The notes beneath the pieces are model-generated. The model ran no database searches. It saw only the letters and a program-made list of their open reading frames with translations, and was not told the DNA's origin. The position numbers were made by a program, and so were the translations under genes. Of a stretch of DNA of 64,000 nt, positions 25,545-36,959 are shown piece after piece. The DNA is from Chamaecrista fasciculata (taxonomy: Eukaryota > Streptophyta > Magnoliopsida > Fabales > Fabaceae): the NCBI GenBank assembly GCA_003254925.1, contig QANZ01054682.1:38162-102161 (forward strand), given 5' to 3'. Numbering within the stretch: position 1 is the stretch's first letter; every line of letters starts with the position of its first letter.

Positions 25545-27600
25545 CTCTAGATCAAGTATACTTAACTCATCAAACTCAGACAAAAACCACCTAGAGACTA
25601 AAATCATCAAGTGACAAATACAGGAATAACGAGAAAAATGGGCACATGTCTTCACTTAAGAGGGATGAACCTGGAGGAGTGGGTAGCACCAATACCAGGC
25701 CTTCCGTGCTTAACGGGCTTATAACTGATAGAGAATTCAGCAAGATAGTGTCCTATCATTTCTGGCTTAATTTCAACTTGATTGAAGGTCTTCCCGTTGT
25801 AAACACCGATGATGCTACCGATCATTTCGGGTACAATGATCATGTTGCGCAGGTGAGTCCTTACTGGCTCTGGCTTTTCACCAGCTGGAGCCTCCCGTTT
25901 CTGTCTTGATATAAACACCATGTTTTAATAACAAGCAAAGAATGAATATAATCCAAAGATTTCCAATCCTAAATTAGGAGCATCACATGTAATTTAACAC
26001 AATGGTTCAACGATTCGCATGATTCTAACAAATCAATGACTCAAGACAAAGTTTGGCCATGCTCAAAGTTGAAAATTGGCTAAAGTACGCTTAGAATCCT
26101 CATAAGTCATAACCAAGCTAAAATACACATAGAATCCTCAAGAAAAAAGTTTTACACAAGGGGCACAAAAGACTTGTAAATTTTAAAAATTGACTGAAAG
26201 ATCCCGGAACTTTCAACTTCTATCACTTGATCAATACCCATTTGTCAAACTTATTGTCCAATTATTACCGTGTTGTATCAAAGAAGGGAGGCTATTTAGA
26301 GGTGCTTGAGTGATCAAACATAAAAAACGTCATGAGTTTGTCCGCTTATTTGAGCTCAGGGGTGTTTTGCGCGCTAAACTAAATCTAAGAGGTATTAAGA
26401 TTTGATGGTGAAAGCTTAAGGGATCCTTATGTCTATTTTTAAGACTCATTGATACTTTGTACGCTCGACCCAAACCGTAGAGGTCCTACACGCATTTTAA
26501 CCTCGTAAACCTTCATTAAATAATCCATTCACCAATAGTCCTCTAATTCTCTGATCAGGAGAAGTATGCTGCTAATCATGGGCTCTCCATACAATTCAAA
26601 CAAAGAAGAACAACATAAATCTACATATCCTCGTAACCATGCATTTTATTATTCAAGCAACCATTGAACGCATCTGTAAGGTGTATATTTTTAAGAGATA
26701 ATGCTATACGACACTACTTCCTAGTTTATCAATTATTGCCTAAGCGGCTTAGTCAATATTAAATGCCACAGGAATCTTGTACCCTTTTCCATATCCTCTA
26801 ATGTGTTACTTGTACATTAAATCACATGGGGAATGCTAAATACTATCATTTTATTAGGACTTGACATAGATATGACTCCTTAGACAGTATGTTGTTAGGT
26901 TATCCAACAAAATCCTAACATGCAAGGAAAAGTTTCAAAAAGACCCGATTACTTAGTACTAACTACTAAGTAATGAAAATAGTGACTAATCTTTCACATA
27001 CATCTCAGTCAATGAATGCTATTATTCTAACATCAAACTGCCAATTCCGAGAGTGTCAGACGATACATAGACAAAATAACCTATGTGATAGATAAATAAA
27101 CTAACATTGATCATAATAATTCATGGCGAAATCGGAAGGAATCAAGTATTAAATGAAAACTTACGGCCTTACGCAGCTTCTTGATGAGTGCCATAGGCTT
27201 GCGTTTCAAACCGCGTTGAAACCTGAAATTGACAATACCAAATGAATCGAGAACAAGAGAATGAATTGAGAGGAATGAATGGATAAAAGAGTGAGGTTAC
27301 CTTCTACGGGCGCGAGCAGGGAAGAGCTTGACGAGGTCATCAGTAGACATATCCAAGAGTGCATCGAGATCAACGCCTCTGAAGCTGAACTTCTTGAACG
27401 TCCTCTTCTTCGGCTGTCCTGCAGCAGCCACATCTGTTTCAACATCCGCCTGAAAGTCAAACAACAACCCAACAACAAATTAAAGAGAAGCAAGCAGTGA
27501 GAAGGTGACATTCTTTTCTAAAAGCTAGTCTGATTCCTTCTGAAGAAAACGGATTGGAAGAGGATCTCACCATGACTGCGATGGAAGATGAAGGAGGACT
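25545..27600 (-). repeat. RPS15: Inverted segmental duplication, arm B
   Basis: Minus-strand counterpart of 21310-23120. Intron 3 is longer here (1264 vs 998 bp), mainly from about 270 bp of extra sequence in the 26340-26700 area that arm A lacks. Confidence 0.8.
25652..27573 (-). CDS. RPS15: 40S ribosomal protein S15 (uS19), copy B, 152 aa
   Basis: Minus-strand exons in reading order: 27571-27573 (ATG only), 27301-27449, 27165-27222 and 25652-25900. It encodes the same uS19 protein as copy A, with one Ala codon fewer near residue 7 (VETDVAAAG instead of [10 protein letters not shown]). All introns sit at identical positions, again with the ATG alone at the end of exon 1. The reading frame is intact and the conserved C-terminus [18 protein letters not shown] is kept, so the copy is probably functional. 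A telo-box and TTGGGC motifs lie upstream. The two genes converge, with 2.6 kb between their stop codons. Confidence 0.95.
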
Positions 27601-27602
27601 AG

Positions 27603-27720
27603 TTAGGGTTTTTGGTGGGAGGCATCAGATTCAGAGGAGCACTTTAAGGTATTTTCTTGTATTGGGCTTCAATCAAGCCCATTCATTATAGTTTCCTATT
27701 GGGCTTCAATTAAGCCCGTG
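27603..27720 (-). promoter_or_regulatory. Telo-box and site II-like motifs of S15 copy B
   Basis: TTAGGGTTT at 27603-27611 reads as AAACCCTAA on the gene strand. ATTGGGCTTC occurs at about 27660 and again at about 27699. This is the same promoter grammar as copy A. Confidence 0.65.
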
Positions 27721-27791
27721 CCTTATAGTCACACTTATAAAAAACAACGGGTATATGAATAGGATCAAAAAATTGCTACCAAAACCAGATT

Positions 27792-28232
27792 GGCTAAACT
27801 ACATTTTTTCCCCATAACTTTTTCTAAGGTCTCAATTTGGTCCCATAACTTTTTTCGTTGCACTTTTGATCCCATATCTTTTGCTCAAGTTGCAGATTTG
27901 GTCCCGTGTTACACTTTTGATCTTATATCTTTGGGTCATGTTGCAGAATTAGTCTCATATATTTTAGTCAAATTGTAGAATTGGTCTCATATCTTTGGGT
28001 CAGATGTGGAATTGGTCCCATATATTTGGATTAGGTGAGACTGACGGTGAAACTTTTTGTAAAAATATGGGACCAATTATGCAACCTTACCAAAAGATAT
28101 GGGACCAAAAGTGATACGGGACCAAATTTACAACATTTTGCAAAGATATTGGATCAAAAGTGCAACAAAAAAAGTTATGGGACCAAATTGAGACCTAAGC
28201 AAAAGTTATAGGACTAAAAGTGAACTTTGACC
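27792..28232. mobile_element. Mutator-like MITE, 'ggtcccata' family
   Basis: Ends GGCTAAACTACATTTTT and AAAGTGAACTTTGACC, flanked by a perfect 9-bp duplication AACCAGATT (27783-27791 and 28233-28241). The arms are built of repeated 'ttggtcccatatctttgg' units. Confidence 0.82.
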
Positions 28233-28379
28233 AACCAGATTTTGTGATATTTTTACATGTTGCCGATGTCATACAACTTCTGCTTAATTTCAACTGTGGC
28301 TAATTTATATATCATCTCTAGTGTAAGCTTATAATTCTTTCAAAGCAGTCCTCAAATCCAAGCCTATGAAGCACTCTAA

Positions 28380-28767
28380 GGGTCCGTTTGGTAAGGTTGG
28401 GGGTATGTAAAGGAAAGGGTTTTACAAGGGAAAAATTGTGAGGGAAAGGAAAAGTAGTTGAGGGAATGTAAAGTAGGTAAAGATTGAAAGTGTTTGGTAT
28501 AAAAAGGTAGGGGAGGGAAAGTAAAATAGATATAGAAAAAAATGACAAAAATGCCCTTCCCACAACCACCACAAGACTGCCGCCGCCGCCACCCACCACC
28601 GCCGTCCACGGTGGCCGGCGCCGCCGTCCACGGCCGTCCACGGTGGCCGGCGCCGCCGTCCACGGTGNACTTTACATAGCTTAAATTACCATACCAAACA
28701 CATGAAAGTCTCGAAATTCGTGGAGTTTTACAATGTAAAACTCTTTTCATGGCTACCAAACGGAGCC
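28380..28767. mobile_element. Tourist-like (PIF/Harbinger) MITE with GC-rich core
   Basis: Ends GGGTCCGTTTGGTA and TACCAAACGGAGCC, flanked by TAA on both sides (28377-28379 and 28768-28770), the PIF/Harbinger 3-bp duplication. The core at about 28570-28667 is a GC-rich minisatellite, unusual in this AT-rich window, and holds an unresolved 'n' at 28668. Confidence 0.82.
28573..28668. repeat. GC-rich minisatellite
   Basis: Repeats built from CGCCGCCGTCCACGGTGGCC and shorter variants, about three to four units, ending at an unresolved base. The unit is itself partly self-complementary (CCACGGTGG). Confidence 0.7.
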
Positions 28768-28931
28768 TAAGTGCATGGTCCTTGTCTGTGTTCATAAAAA
28801 ATTAAAACCAAAAAAAGAAAATTGAGCAGAAAATATATATCATATTGAAAATTAGATATCACAAGTTCCATCATAAATGTGATCTAGCTTCACCAAATAG
28901 AGAAAAAAAAAAGTGGCAATTAAGGGTGTGC

Positions 28932-29430
28932 TTACTGCTTAATGTCACAAAGAACAAACCAACTTACAACTTTTCGAATAGGCAGGCTTAGCACAATGCC
29001 CGTAAGAATAGGATCAGATTTCAACATATCATACGCAATGTCCCATGAACAAAACCTGTTGAGCATAAATATTATCATAAGCCCATTATACATGGTTTTC
29101 AGCTTCAAATTAAAAGGTCAAAAGTAAAAAAAAGCTGTACAAATATAAAAACAAAAATTTACCAATGAAACTCATCATAAAAGCTGTTTAGTTCATACTT
29201 CATCGTCTACAGATATATTAAATGCTTTCATAAAAAATCATTAAGCACTTAACTTCTATCATACTCTGAGACAAGCCATTGTTGTCTCATAAGTTTTATA
29301 CAATGAAACATTTAGCTTGTAAACTTTAGCCTCCTCCATTGCCAGCTTTTGTAGTATTTTACTCTGTACACAACATCCAATGGCAATTTTACCACTGTGA
29401 CTTCAAAGGGCAAGACTCCAATGCAGTTAT
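28932..29430 (-). pseudogene. Unassigned protein-like remnant, two possible exons
   Basis: Minus strand. A possible last exon, 29055-28932, follows a good acceptor (CTCAACAG) and encodes 40 residues starting FCSWDIAYDMLKSDPIL and ending VLCDIKQ before a stop. Upstream, about 29430-29308 reads as a protein-like stretch (NCIGVLPFEVTVVKLPL... RVKYYKSWQWRRLKF). Both look like real exons in composition, and a donor AAA|GTTTAC could link them. I do not recognise the family, and no 5' end is visible before MITE fragments begin at about 29495. It is most likely the 3' scrap of a host gene; chance ORFs remain possible. Confidence 0.3.
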
Positions 29431-29494
29431 TTATATTGCTATAAGTTTCCTAATGAAATAAAAATACCTGATAAATTTATTTTGCATGACCAAC

Positions 29495-29610
29495 TATAAT
29501 ATAAAGAATATTAAACACAACTTTTTGCATAACCAATCATTAAAAGAGAGAATATAGTTAAAGTTTTTGTGATTAGAAAAACCTCATAACAAATATATAA
29601 AAAAATGCAT
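29495..29610. mobile_element. Fragment of the 6218-type MITE
   Basis: The 'tgcataaccaatcattaaaagag' stretch matches the interior of the element at 6218-6427 in inverse orientation. No complete ends. Confidence 0.45.
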
Positions 29611-29889
29611 ACAATTTTTGTTCCGACTTCAAAACTAAGTATCCCTAACACATGCACAGCCTCATTAATTAATTTGAAGTCCAAAGTGATATATTTGGAA
29701 ATGGATCAGCTAAATTACACTTGCTGAAGTATCACTGAATTATGCTTTCATAACCATTAGATGAGAGTTGAATAATAATTAATCTATTAACTTTTGGATT
29801 GAATCAATGGTTTGAATGCTATAATTCACCATACTTCATCCTCCCACGGCTGAGTCATTCCCGATATATTTATACCTTGAATATTTTTT

Positions 29890-31704
29890 GAGTAAACTGT
29901 CAAATCAGTCCCATGATTTTTGCTCGGTTATAATAAGTCCCTGGATTTAGCTAATAGACGAATAAGTCCCCGAATTTATCGATCGTTAGACGAATTGGTC
30001 CCTCCGTCAACCTGACGTTACAAAAAACGTGATGTTACAAAAAACGTTAACTGCCACGTCAGCACGGGATTAACTGAAAAAAAAAACTGCCAACTGGATT
30101 ATTATGCGCCACATCAGCATTATTATTTAAAAATAAAAAAGAAAATTTGTGTGTTTTCAAATAGGTCCCTGACTTCAATTTTTATCCCATTATTTTCAAT
30201 TCCCCTCTTTTTCATCATCTTCATTCATTTTAGTCCCAAATCCTCAAAATAAAATTGTAAAGAGTCTCAAAATTCATCCAAACATTTCAATTTAGTCCTT
30301 AAACTCTAAAACCCCAAACTCCAAACCCTAAAATCCTAAACCCCAAACCCTAAAATCCCATACCCCAAACTCTAAACTCTAAAACCCCAAACCCTAAACC
30401 CTAAAACCCCAAACCCCAAACCTTAAACTCTAAAACCCAAACCCCAAAATCCCAAACCTAAAACCCCAACCCATAAACTCTAAAACCTCAAACCCTAAAA
30501 TCCCATACCCCAAACTCTAAAACCCTAAACCCTAAACCCTAAAATCCCAAACCACAAACCCCAAATCCAAAAACCTTAAACCCTAAACCCTAAAACCCCA
30601 AACCCCAAACCCTAAAATCCCATACCCTAAACTCTAAAACTCCAAACCCCAAACCCCAAACCCTAAAATCCCAAACCTTGAACCCTTAACCCCAAACCCT
30701 AAAACCCCAAACCCTAAACTCTAAAACCCCAAACCCTAAAATCCCACACCCTAAACTCTTTGATTTATTATCTATTCATTTAATTAGATGACCAATTTGT
30801 CTAACATATTGAACTATTTTGATAAATTCGGGGACTGATTTGTATAATACTGTTGCACGTCACATTTGTTGAACTTTAATGTACAGTCACAATTCTGATT
30901 ATGGTTTGGGGTTTTAGAGTTTAGGGTTTGGGTTTGGCGTATGAGGTTTTAGAGTTTGGGGTTTAGGGTTTAGGGTGTATGGTATTTTAGGATTTGGGGT
31001 TTGGGGTTTTAGAGTTTATGGTTTGGGGTTTTAGGTTTTAGGGTTTGGGATTTTGGAGTTTGGAGTTTTAGTGTTTAGGGTTTGGGGTTTTAGGGTTTGG
31101 GGTTCTAGGGTTTGTAGAGTTTAAGGACTAAATTAAAATGTTTGGAAGAATTTTGGGACGCTTTACATTTTTAGGATTTTAGGGTTTATGATCTTAGGGT
31201 TTAGGATGTAGGTTTTTGGGTTTAGGATTTTAGGGTTTAGGGTTTAGGGATTTAAGGTTTGGGGTTTGGGGTTTAGGTTTTAGGGTTTTAATATTTTTAA
31301 GGACTAAATTGGAATGTTTGGAAGAGTTTTGGGTCACTTTACAATTTTATTTTGAGGATTTGGGACTAAAATGAATGAAGATGATGAAAAAGAGGGGGAA
31401 TTGAAAATAATTGGATAAAAATTGAAGTCAGGGACCTATTTGACAACACACGAATTTTCTTTTTTATTTTTAAATAATAATGTTGATATGGCGCATAATA
31501 ACCCAGTTGGCAGTTTTTTTTCAGTTAATCCCGTGCTGACGTGGCAGTTAACGTGCCACGTCACGTTTTTTTAAACGGCAGGTTAACGGAGGGACCAATT
31601 TGTATAACGTGCGATCAATTCGGGGACTTATTCGTCTATTAGCTAAATCCATGGACTTATCTGTAACCGAGCAAAAATTAGGGGACTGATTTGATAGTTT
31701 ACTC
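29890..31704. mobile_element. Mutator-like palindrome with telomere-like arms
   Basis: TIRs of roughly 300 bp start GAGTAAACTGTCAAATCAGTCCC and end with the complement TTGATAGTTTACTC, flanked by a perfect 10-bp duplication AATATTTTTT (29880-29889 and 31705-31714). Left of centre (30290-30760) lies an array of degenerate CCCTAAA repeats. Right of centre (30900-31290) lies degenerate TTTAGGG. The array is therefore part of the inverted repeat. No transposase. The element shares the 'cctcaaaataaaattgtaaag' block with the palindromes at 1811 and 43176. Confidence 0.85.
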
Positions 31705-31737
31705 AATATTTTTTTATATAAATATATCTATATTATT

Positions 31738-32302
31738 GTAAAGTGTAAATTTGATTTCTTATTTTTGGGTCAGATTACAAATCAGACTCTTTTTTTTTTT
31801 GCACATTTAGTTTTATATCTTTTGGTTAGATTGCAAATCAGGCCTCTATTTCTTTTTATTGCAAATTTAGTTCCATATTTTTGTAAAAGATTTCACTGTT
31901 AGTCTCACACTAAATTTCCTCAATCTCCCTCCATTAACTATGACGACACGTAGTGGCCAGCTGACTTGGAGGAGATTTTGTTCTTTATCTTTGTGATAAG
32001 TTGCGATTTTGGTCCCTTATCTTTGAGATAAATTGTGATTTTGGTCTCATATCTTTTTTTTTTTTTCAATTTTGGTTTCCCACATCAATCGTTCATGTCA
32101 CACTTAACGGAAGAGATTGAAGATATTTAGAGTGGGATACAATAAAATCTTATGCAAAGATATAAGATCAAATCGCAACAAAAAATGACAAGGGCCTGAT
32201 TTGCAACTTAACCAAAAAATATATGACCAAATTTGCAACAAAAAATATGAGGGTCTGATTTCTAACTTAACCAAAAGATAAAGGACCAAATTTGCATTTT
32301 GA
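31738..32302. mobile_element. MITE, 'gaccaaatttgcattttgacc' family
   Basis: The left arm GTGTAAATTTGATTTCTTATT faces the right arm AAGGACCAAATTTGCATTTTGACC, with internal inverted 'cagattgcaaatcaggcc' units. It lies directly upstream of the APO gene, so it may overlap its promoter. Target duplication not clear. Confidence 0.55.
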
Positions 32303-33403
32303 CCCAAAAAAAAAATGTTTGGCCCCCTCTTCTTTTCGCAGTTCGCACCCTCTCCTCTCGTCTTCTCCCTTCACCTCCTCCACACCAAACCACCACACCT
32401 TTGTTCACTACAGCCGCTAGCCACCACTTCCTGCCTCTCAAGTCTCACCGGCGACCACCACCGCCGGAAGCCACCACGCAGCAGCCACCACCGTCCCCCC
32501 TATTTTATTTTGGTATTTTTTTTTCTCTTTTCAGCCATTGTTCTTCTCCTCTTGAACCACAAAAAAATTCTGGGTTTTAGTCTTGTTTTCCATGAGTTTG
32601 TTGAGATGGAACCGATTGAATCTCTAAATTATTGTCTTGTTGATTTTGAACCGTCACCACCTTCTTCGTAAACTAGAAAACGTAAACTTTATTTCAAGTT
32701 TTTGCTCAATTCTTTATGGTTTCTTGTGTTTAATGGTTTTAATAATTTCCTTTGATGATTAGTTTGGACTTAGAAAGTGAATTTTGATATTTTGAAGGGA
32801 AAACTTCAAGTCTTGCAAACTAAGTGGTTTTAATGAGTTGAATGAGTTTCTTTAATGATATCTGCATCATAATCTTGAATTCAGAATGTGTATTTAAAGA
32901 CGTGAACTCTTGAATGGAAGTGTTCAAGTGTGGTTTGGTCAAGTTTTGTGTGTTGGGTCCAGTTTTTGCATTCGCCCCGTGCTGTTCATGTTTGATTGTG
33001 TGTGGTTTTTAACAAGCAATTGTAGTAAAGCACACAAACTGTTTGGTCATATGCCTGGTTCAGGAATCCGTATGTACTAATTCAGTAATTCCTATGTCTT
33101 TGTGAGTGAACTTTGAAATGAGAGCAAACGGTAAAAATGGGTGGGGTTGGCTTCGAGAAGAGTGAACCTATGATGAATACTGATAATGTTTGCTCATTAT
33201 TGCTCAGGATTTCATGCTCTAGCACTCATAGTGATTTTTCTTGTCTTATAGTATGATTTGGTTGTGCTATTTACATTATATCTTGTACAGGCCTTAGTAG
33301 TTAGTTTTTTTCTTTTAATTATATCATATTTAAATTTGGGAATCTTATTTGTTCTGATTTGCGGTTAACATTATTTTTTCTCTGCTGGAATTTGATTAAA
33401 TAG
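32303..33403 (+). promoter_or_regulatory. Likely 5' UTR exon and first intron of the APO gene
   Basis: The pyrimidine-rich, less AT-rich stretch from about 32320 to 32667 looks like a transcribed 5' exon, ending at a possible donor GTAAAC (32668). The intron would then end at 33403. The 5' exon is open in the same frame as the APO coding exons if spliced this way, so an N-terminal extension cannot be excluded. Confidence 0.45.
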
Positions 33404-33416
33404 GATTGTCCCCCAG

Positions 33417-36400
33417 ATGATCCAGAGACCGCCTGTAATTTCTTCTTTGTCATGGAAATTATCTTATAAAAGTGAGTTGCTTTTTGCTTCAATGTCCTTA
33501 TAGCTTGTGGTAAATTTGACTAAGAAACAACATGACTTTCTGTTAATAGACCCACTGATCAACATGTTTCCTATTAAGGTCTTATTTTCTGCTGCCAGAA
33601 TTATGAGATTTGTCTCTGGACTTGGAGATTTCATTTAAGTTATACTGTTCATATTGTTATTGTACCAATCTCATTTCGGTAGAACGGCAGATATTTGAGA
33701 TGAAAACTGCAAGGATTTATATCTGTTGAGATTCTTAATTTTGTAGACAGAATTTTTTGAAAACATTACAATGTAAAGAATGCATAAGACTTGTCTTAAA
33801 CTTGTCAAAGAGCTACTATCCTACTATAAACTCTCTTCTAGTTATAGTCTATGCCCTCATGTTGCTACCTGGGCTCCAAACTATAGCGTTGGTATATGCA
33901 CTTCAGGGCGAAAATGTTAAAAGTATGTGTTTTTTTTTTCACGTACTTTGTTGGTTGTGATGTGATTTTCAATTTGCAGGTAGCTTCCCAGGCATGGAGG
34001 TTTTTATGAGGCCACAACTTTCTGCTTCTGAATCATATATTCTTGGTTTGAAGGTCTTATATGCCTTTTCACTTAAATTGTTCTTTTATGAACTGTTTCA
34101 AATTTAGGTTTGTAATTTTGTTGGTATTCCTAACATCTGGGTTCCCCATATTTCCTTCGTTGAAATTTTGGTGTAAAAACTTGGGGGAAGTAACTGCTGC
34201 CAAAAATAACAACATTGAATTAAAATACCTACATTAGTCATCTGTATGGTCTATGATTTTATTGTCGGCTTATTTCTCTAATCTGTGTGAGTCATTGTGA
34301 GTGTGTGACTGGTAGAGGATCCCTCTGCAGGATGCTTAATTGAGTCTTTTGGTGTAGTTTTAAACCTATAACTATGTTATCTTTTGATTCTTAATCTGAG
34401 GTGATATAGACTGACTTTTTATTTTGTGATTCATATAAATGATATTTTTCATTCATTGAAAAAATTGCATTTCCTTCGGCTCAAAGAATCTAATAAATGG
34501 AAAATCATTAAAAAAATGAAATGAGAACGAGCCGTTTTTATGGCTAATGTTACTAAATCATTAGCATTCAATGGTCTTCTTACCCCTTTGAACTGAAACT
34601 CGTGGTTGCTGCTCTTTTTTGGATGTCCTGATAAGTTGTACAGTTTACTAATCTATTACATTAATTTGTTGTTCCTCAATTACTCTTATGGTCAAAAACC
34701 TGTAAAATAAGTGATTTTGAATTGCTAACTAAGTTTGAGGCAACTAAATCTTTTAACTAATTGATGATGAAAATCATCCCCTTAACAAATTGAATTTGTT
34801 AGTGGCGCAAGACATCTTGCGTTGTAATATGGAGTTTCACTTCATCCTTATGATTGAAGTGGTTGATGTTTCCATGTGTAAGTTGAACCCCTCTTGTTTA
34901 GCTATAGAAAAGAAAGCTAACCCGAACTTTATCTTATTGAGATGTGATGAGTGGTATTAAGGCTGAATTTAGAAGTGGTCTTTCTTGGTCTTTCGTAAGA
35001 GAAGCCTGACTCTCATACTTGGTTGCTGCTTTTTCTTGCCATGTAGATGCATATGGTGACCAAACGTCTGTGAATTCATTTTTGACCAAAGGGTTATCTT
35101 TGAGTATCAGCATAATGTTTAGGTTGTTGACACACATAGGTCAAAGTGCTCGGTTATAATCAAACATGTCACCCGAAATTAGAATCAATTGTTGGTTTAA
35201 TATTTGTGATTTTCTTTGAGTAGACTTACTTTTTGTTATATAGATTAACCATAAAAATTGCTGTGAAAGTAATAGCCTTTCTCTGAACTGTGTATCTTTC
35301 CAACAGTTTTGCTGGATCTTACATGTCTTTTTTTCTCTCTCTAGAGCTAGAGCTTACACTTGAGCTTCTTTTTTATTACAGTTAGGATGCCGAAAACTTT
35401 ACAAGGATAGATCAACACTTTCTGGAACATTTTTATGTGCCAGTCAAGATCCCAGAGGTGACAAAACCGTGAGACGGAAAATGGTACCCCAAAATGTTGA
35501 TTTCCCGCCTGCATTACCTAAGAAAAAGAAGAAACCATACCCTATGCCCTTTAAAGAGATCAAACAAGCAGCAAGGGAGGATAAAAAACTTGCGCAAATG
35601 GGAATAGAAAAACCTCTTGAGCCTCCCAAGAATGGATTGCTTGTACCGGACCTTATACCAGTCGCCTATGAAGTTTTTGATGCTTGGAAAATCTTGATTA
35701 AAGGTCTTGCACAGCTCTTGCACGTTATTCCCGTACATGGCTGTAGGTAGATTGTATTACACTTGATAATTTTTTTTCTGTGATCTCAATTGCAGTTAAA
35801 TTCTTATCAATTCAATGTAAGAAAGTTATGTAATTTTAGCCAATATTTTGATGCAGTGAGTGTTCAGAAGTTCATGTTGGTCAGTTGGGCCACTACATTC
35901 AGGATTGCCTCGGTCTTACCAGTGCGCAGCGCCGTAGCTTCCATGCATGGGTGAAGGGTTCTATCAATGATGTACTTGTCCCAATTGAGTCATATCATCT
36001 CTATGATCCTTTTGGCCGGCGCATCACGCATGAGACACGGTTTGATTTTGACCGGATTCCTGCTGTTGTGGAGCTATGCATTCAAGCTGGTGTGGATATC
36101 CCCGAGTATCCTTCACGTCGAAGGACCACACCGGTAAGAATGCTAGGTAAGAAAGTACTTGACAGAGGCGGATATGTTGAGGAACCTAAACCATGGCGCT
36201 CTGCTGATCTCTCTAAACTTGTTGATTTTGATACTTACCAAGCTAGTGAGCGATTCCCGCCCCCAAAATCATCAGATGTACCCAGAATTGCACAGGAAAC
36301 AATCTGTGCGTATGAAATTGTCAGAAAGGGTGTGAGGACTTTAATGAAGAAATACACAGTGAAAGCTTGTGGTTACTGCTCAGAGGTTCATGTTGGACCA

Positions 36401-36691
36401 TGGGGTCACAATGCCAAGCTTTGTGGAGCATTCAAACACCAATGGAGGGATGGGAAGCATGGTTGGCAGGATGCAACAGTGGAGGAAGTTTTTCCTCTGA
36501 ACTACGTGTGGCATGTCCGGGATCCCGCCGGACCTCCCTTGAGGGGTTCGTTGAGAAGATTCTATGGGAAGGCTCCGGCTGTGGTTGAGGTGTGCATGCA
36601 GGCCGGCGCACGTATTCCCGATGAATACAAGCCCATGATGAGGCTTGACATTGTGATTCCAGAAGCTGATGAAGCAAGAATGATTGCATGA
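33417..36691 (+). CDS. APO1: APO1-type chloroplast protein, 442 aa
   Basis: Exons 33404-33471 (start ATG at 33417), 33980-34053, 35382-35746 and 35857-36691 join in frame to 442 residues. APO (ACCUMULATION OF PHOTOSYSTEM ONE) proteins are plant-specific plastid or mitochondrial RNA-binding factors; APO1 promotes splicing of plastid introns such as the ycf3 intron and is needed for photosystem I. Two APO repeats are visible, each with a zinc-type motif: C164-x2-C167-x3-H171-x5-H177-x4-C182 and C336-x2-C339-x3-H343-x5-H349-x4-C354. The linker blocks ESYHLYDPFGRR and KHQWRDGKHGWQDA are typical. The first ~40 residues lack acidic runs and fit a transit peptide. Assignment to APO1 rather than APO2 is from memory of the family and less sure than the APO call. 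Confidence 0.9.
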
Positions 36692-36829
36692 TGATGATGA
36701 TGGGGTCTGAAGATTTGCAGGATGTGTTCATGTGTATTATACAAGCATATCACTCTTCTGTGTCTGCAGAAAATGAGGGCTTATTTTTCAATATGGAAGA
36801 GGACATGGCTAGATTCCATGAATACATAG

Positions 36830-36830
<1 letters not shown>

Positions 36831-36857
<27 letters not shown>
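36831..36857. repeat. (TA)n microsatellite pair
   Basis: Two TA runs (about 36831-36857 and 36910-36931) sit within a short duplicated segment 'atgtaatagtgt', with an 'n' at 36868. This suggests a locally duplicated and partly unresolved 3' flank of the APO gene. Confidence 0.7.
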
Positions 36858-36860
<3 letters not shown>

Positions 36861-36959
36861 ATAGTGTNAAAATTGTTCACTTTTCTTGAAGTTATCTAGA
36901 TACATAGATATATATATATATATATATATATTACTTATATATGTAATAGTGTTTTATCA

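Noticed and set aside
28376-28795. Long minus-strand ORFs rich in Gly and Arg
   Set aside because: They result from the GC-rich minisatellite in a Tourist-like MITE, not from a gene.
30290-31290. Interstitial telomere or chromosome-fusion scar
   Set aside because: The heptamers are degenerate, in the wrong order for a fusion, and bounded by TIRs with a target duplication.
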